DNA of 43,802 bases from Myxococcota bacterium. Lineage in GTDB: Bacteria; Myxococcota_A; Polyangia; HGW-17. Of the stretch, positions 41,371-43,802 are shown one piece after another; position 1 is the stretch's first letter, and the number at the start of each line of letters is the position of its first letter. The stretch lies in contig JAHJMN010000020.1 of assembly GCA_018821305.1 (NCBI GenBank), positions 1 through 43,802 on the forward strand, in the 5' to 3' direction. Position numbers and translations under genes: made by a program. The notes under the pieces are model-generated. The model had not been told where the DNA came from, searched no databases, and worked only from the letters and a program-made list of their open reading frames with translations.

Positions 41371-42630
41371 ATGATAATTGCTTTAAGTACAATTTTTACG
41401 GTTTATATTCTTGCTTTTCCAACCCCACCTGCAAAAAATAATATTCAAACCCCTCCCCCAATCAGCAAACACGCCCCTGCAGCGGAAAATGGCAGTACTA
41501 AAAATGTACCGGAGAAAACAAGTCCAGCTTTGCCGGAAAAAAATCCGGTTGGTGAATCTTCTACAGATAAAAGAACCACTCGCAACGATGAAGGTCAGCA
41601 GCAGGTAGAGATATTTGTCGGTTGTCTGGATTCCAATAATGAAAATTACAAACTTGAAAAATGTTTTTTGTACAGGAATCAGATTACAGAAAAAGATAAA
41701 TGGAAATTTTGTAAGATAGAATCTGTAAAAAACCGCATGAAAGGTTTTTGTAAAAAGTTACAGTTAAAACATAGCCGAATTAAGTTTTTCAACAGGTATC
41801 CTGCAGGAAAGCGCAGTTTGCTGTTAGGAAGTTGTTACATCAAAAGAATAAAGCAATACAGCTCAGAGCAGTGTGTTACTTTTCGTAAATCTGTAATGAA
41901 ACTTGAAATCTCTCCAATTCCCTTTTGCTTTTACAAGTCCTCAGGTGAATACTACAGTGCTGATTGTAAGGAACATCGAAAAATAGTATATAGAAGCCTC
42001 CGGGCAGAAGAGGAACCGTACGAGGGAGAAGTCAACGAAGCTCCCCGGGCAAAAGCGCCGCTTATTAAACCCAGCACTCCAAACCCGGGTAAGTCAAATA
42101 AAAATTGGTTTTTCTCAATCTCGATGAATACACCCTTTTGTCAAGGAAGTGATTGTACACAGGATGAATTTGTTTTTAAAAATGGAGCTGGTATTGGATT
42201 CTCAATATTTTACCTTTTCCCAAATAATTTCGCTTTGGGTCTCTCCCTTGACGTGTATTCAATTTTAGCTAAAGACGATAATGATAAAGCAATTGATGAA
42301 ATTGATTTCTCATTAAGTGCCTTTATGCTTGAAGCCCGCTATTATATTCCAACTTCTACGAATTTTAAAATCTTTGGACTGTTTGGCGTCGGGATGGTTC
42401 ACTATACTATAAAAGTCGATCTCGGTTCAATAACAGGAGAGGCAGAAGATTCTGGAAAGGGATTTCGCATTGGAGCCGGATTCGAATATGCATTTGGTCC
42501 AACATTTTCCATGGGGATGGCTTTTTATTATCAGGGACAGTACTGGGATGAGGGTGAGAAAGCCGCGCTTTTTGAAGAACACGATATCAACCTCTTCAAT
42601 ATTGGTGCTCATTTAATCTGGCACTTCTAA
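41371..42630 (+). CDS. outer-membrane beta-barrel protein with Cys-rich N-terminal domain
   Basis: A 419-residue exported protein. The signal peptide (about 1-20, MIIALSTIFTVYILAFPTPPA) is followed by a Pro-rich linker, a Lys/Cys-rich domain (about 78-220, eight or more Cys) and a C-terminal domain of about 175 residues made of alternating strands: WFFSISMNTP, GAGIGFSIFYLFPN, LGLSLDVYSIL, FMLEARYYIP, FGLFGVGMVHYTI and others. It ends HLIWHF, with the terminal Phe used as the sorting signal for outer-membrane insertion. The barrel resembles the small OmpA-type eight-strand family. It is strong evidence for a Gram-negative cell. The Cys-rich part might bind a partner in the periplasm. Confidence 0.85.
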   Translation: MIIALSTIFTVYILAFPTPPAKNNIQTPPPISKHAPAAENGSTKNVPEKTSPALPEKNPVGESSTDKRTTRNDEGQQQVEIFVGCLDSNNENYKLEKCFLYRNQITEKDKWKFCKIESVKNRMKGFCKKLQLKHSRIKFFNRYPAGKRSLLLGSCYIKRIKQYSSEQCVTFRKSVMKLEISPIPFCFYKSSGEYYSADCKEHRKIVYRSLRAEEEPYEGEVNEAPRAKAPLIKPSTPNPGKSNKNWFFSISMNTPFCQGSDCTQDEFVFKNGAGIGFSIFYLFPNNFALGLSLDVYSILAKDDNDKAIDEIDFSLSAFMLEARYYIPTSTNFKIFGLFGVGMVHYTIKVDLGSITGEAEDSGKGFRIGAGFEYAFGPTFSMGMAFYYQGQYWDEGEKAALFEEHDINLFNIGAHLIWHF

Positions 42631-42642
42631 CTCGTTTTCAAA

Positions 42643-42821
42643 ATAAAAGGATCGAAATTGGAAAATAGAATTAAAAATTACGTTCTTTTAAATTATTAAT
42701 TGATATTGAATGGTTACGCGCTGCTCCTGATCCTGTTTCCCTGACTTCCTGATTGCCTGTTAAAAAAATCAGGAAATCAGGGGTACAGGGAATCAGTAGC
42801 AGGATCAGGCAAACAGGGGTC
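42643..42821 (+). repeat. CCTG/CAGG palindromic repeat, copy C
   Basis: It begins 12 bp after the stop of the outer-membrane protein gene with AAAAGGATCGAAATTGG, passes an AT-rich part, then a CCTG/CAGG hairpin centred at about 42765-42780 (loop TTAAAAAAA), ending CAGGCAAACAGGGG. The 42631-43077 gap contains only this copy and the 157-bp repeat that follows. Confidence 0.85.
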
Positions 42822-42837
42822 ATATAGATTCAGTAAG

Positions 42838-42994
42838 TAGTTACTGTCCTGAAATTCAATTTTTATCAAAATTGAGCATGTTTACGAAAACATGCTATTC
42901 AGAACACTACAATAATTTCAAGGTCTTCATTCTTAATGTCCTGTGCAGAAATTCGGCTTAAACTTGAAAACTTGGTATTTCAGGACATTAACTA
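42838..42994. repeat. 157-bp TGTCCTGA-ended repeat, copy 2
   Basis: It begins TAGTTACTGTCCTGAAAT and ends ATTTCAGGACATTAACTA. Length and internal hairpins match copy 1 at 35270-35426; the two differ mainly at the left terminus (TTAC for TTCG) and after TTAATGTCCTGTG, where about 35 bp diverge while the inverted ends stay paired. Confidence 0.85.
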
Positions 42995-43077
42995 TATAAC
43001 AGAAATTGATATAAAAAAACTAACTCCGGTCGGTTAATCATTGCTTTTGTCACAGGAAAGTAAGAGGGTGAATGTTA

Positions 43078-43653
43078 ATGAAGTTGGAAGCAAAAAAGAA
43101 ATATGAAGAAGAAGAGACGAAACGTCGCATCGAACGAAAGGACGATGAGCGAAAAACCACTAAGGAATTCAGGAAATTTTATTTTTCTTTAATTTTGGGT
43201 GGTTTGGTAATGGTAGCAGGGATAATAGTTCATAGCATTCATCCAGACTGGACAAAAACCACAGGGGAAATTACTGATATAAAGTATAAATATTCTGGAG
43301 GGAAAAATACCAGACACTTCGTTCAGATAAAATACAGGTATCTTCCACCGGATAAACCAGATTTTGTCACATCAGACAAATGGTGTTTTCCTTCCAGTTT
43401 TAAAAAATATGGCAAAAAAATCAAGGCCATGAAGTTCATGTCAACTATCAAAAAAGGAGACCTTATTAAAGTCTGGTACAATCCTGATAATAATATTAAA
43501 AGCACATGCAATATGAAAACACAAGTTAAACATCCTAAAACAGCATACGGTCTTTTTGGTTTTGCGTTTTTTATCTGTATGTTATCAGTGGTATGGTTTG
43601 TTTATTTCTCTAATCGAAAAAGACGGAATAAAAAACCAACCCCGTCAGGATAA
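43078..43653 (+). CDS. DUF3592-like membrane protein
   Basis: A 191-residue protein with a charged N-terminal helix (MKLEAKKKYEEEETKRR), one transmembrane segment (about 36-56), a domain between the two segments (GEITDIKYKYSGG, then VQIKYRYLPP, then KKGDLIKVWYNPDN) and a second transmembrane segment (about 162-184) before a Lys/Arg tail. The middle fits the DUF3592 pattern of small membrane proteins. ATG at 43078 is preferred to ATG at 43072, because GAGGG at 43064-43068 is 9 nt from it but only 3 nt from the other. Function is unknown. A CCTG repeat starts just after its stop. Confidence 0.8.
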   Translation: MKLEAKKKYEEEETKRRIERKDDERKTTKEFRKFYFSLILGGLVMVAGIIVHSIHPDWTKTTGEITDIKYKYSGGKNTRHFVQIKYRYLPPDKPDFVTSDKWCFPSSFKKYGKKIKAMKFMSTIKKGDLIKVWYNPDNNIKSTCNMKTQVKHPKTAYGLFGFAFFICMLSVVWFVYFSNRKRRNKKPTPSG

Positions 43654-43655
43654 TT

Positions 43656-43802
43656 AGACCGCTTGCGGAATAAAAGGATCGAAACGGGAAAAGTGAATGT
43701 TTTCATCCTGCCATTTGTAATTATGCTTTTATGTTGAATGTTTATGACCTGATCCTGAACCTGTTTTCCTGACTACCTGAGTCCCTGTTAAAAAATTTCA
43801 GG
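43656..43802 (+). repeat. CCTG/CAGG palindromic repeat, copy D (cut by the window end)
   Basis: It begins right after the preceding stop codon with AGACCGCTTGCGGAATAA and GGATCGAAA, as in copy A, and runs into CCTGATCCTG and TTTCAGG at the window end. The right half of the hairpin lies outside. Confidence 0.85.

Overview
The window reads as chromosomal DNA of a Gram-negative bacterium with an AT-rich genome and many lipoproteins. It encodes at least six lipobox signal peptides and an outer-membrane beta-barrel ending in Phe. It also has a Myxococcus-type Cys-rich repeat lipoprotein and a seven-blade RCC1 lipoprotein of the HTCAL...YCWG kind. Together with class I lysyl-tRNA synthetase and a bacterial deoxyhypusine-synthase homologue, this points to a deltaproteobacterial or Myxococcota/Bradymonadota-like lineage. 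That placement is an inference and is not firm.

Layout. 1-1.6 kb: a DDE transposase. 1.6-4 kb: two surface lipoproteins and a small zinc-ribbon protein. 4-4.6 kb: a hairpin-rich tandem repeat array. 4.6-6.6 kb: a large lipoprotein. 6.6-8.4 kb: a Fic-protein remnant and a second repeat array. 8.4-13.1 kb: a tightly packed four-gene operon (membrane protein, EEP-nuclease lipoprotein, Ig-like lipoprotein, surface lipoprotein) that I cannot match to a named system. 13.3-15.3 kb: a stand-alone class III nucleotidyl cyclase resembling Pycsar cyclases and an unknown protein. 15.5-18.7 kb: small inverted-repeat elements, a DUF1016/YhcG nuclease followed by a gene cut off after 25 codons, and a third repeat array. 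18.7-22.7 kb: a nuclease-helicase pair resembling Hachiman (HamA-HamB). 22.9-28.6 kb: a type I restriction-modification operon (hsdR-hsdM-hsdS, minus strand). 29.2-40.3 kb: housekeeping genes: rpsF-rpsR-rplI, divergent leuS-lysS, rpsA-rsmG, and sahH with a deoxyhypusine-synthase-like gene. 40.5-43.7 kb: a lipoprotein, an outer-membrane barrel protein and a DUF3592-like membrane protein.

The defence-type genes (Fic remnant, cyclase, DUF1016 nuclease, nuclease-helicase pair, type I R-M) lie together between about 6.6 and 28.6 kb and are separated by non-coding repeats, so this stretch looks like a defence island. Three repeat classes recur: (1) arrays of short GC-rich hairpin modules plus long 25-26-bp perfect palindromes; (2) modules ending in TGTCCTGA/TCAGGACA inverted termini, some placed directly after stop codons and one pair bracketing hsdR; (3) a CCTG/CAGG-rich palindromic repeat of about 150-250 bp, present four times and twice sitting right after a stop codon. 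I saw no rRNA, tRNA or CRISPR array. All functional calls come from reading motifs; no database search was run.
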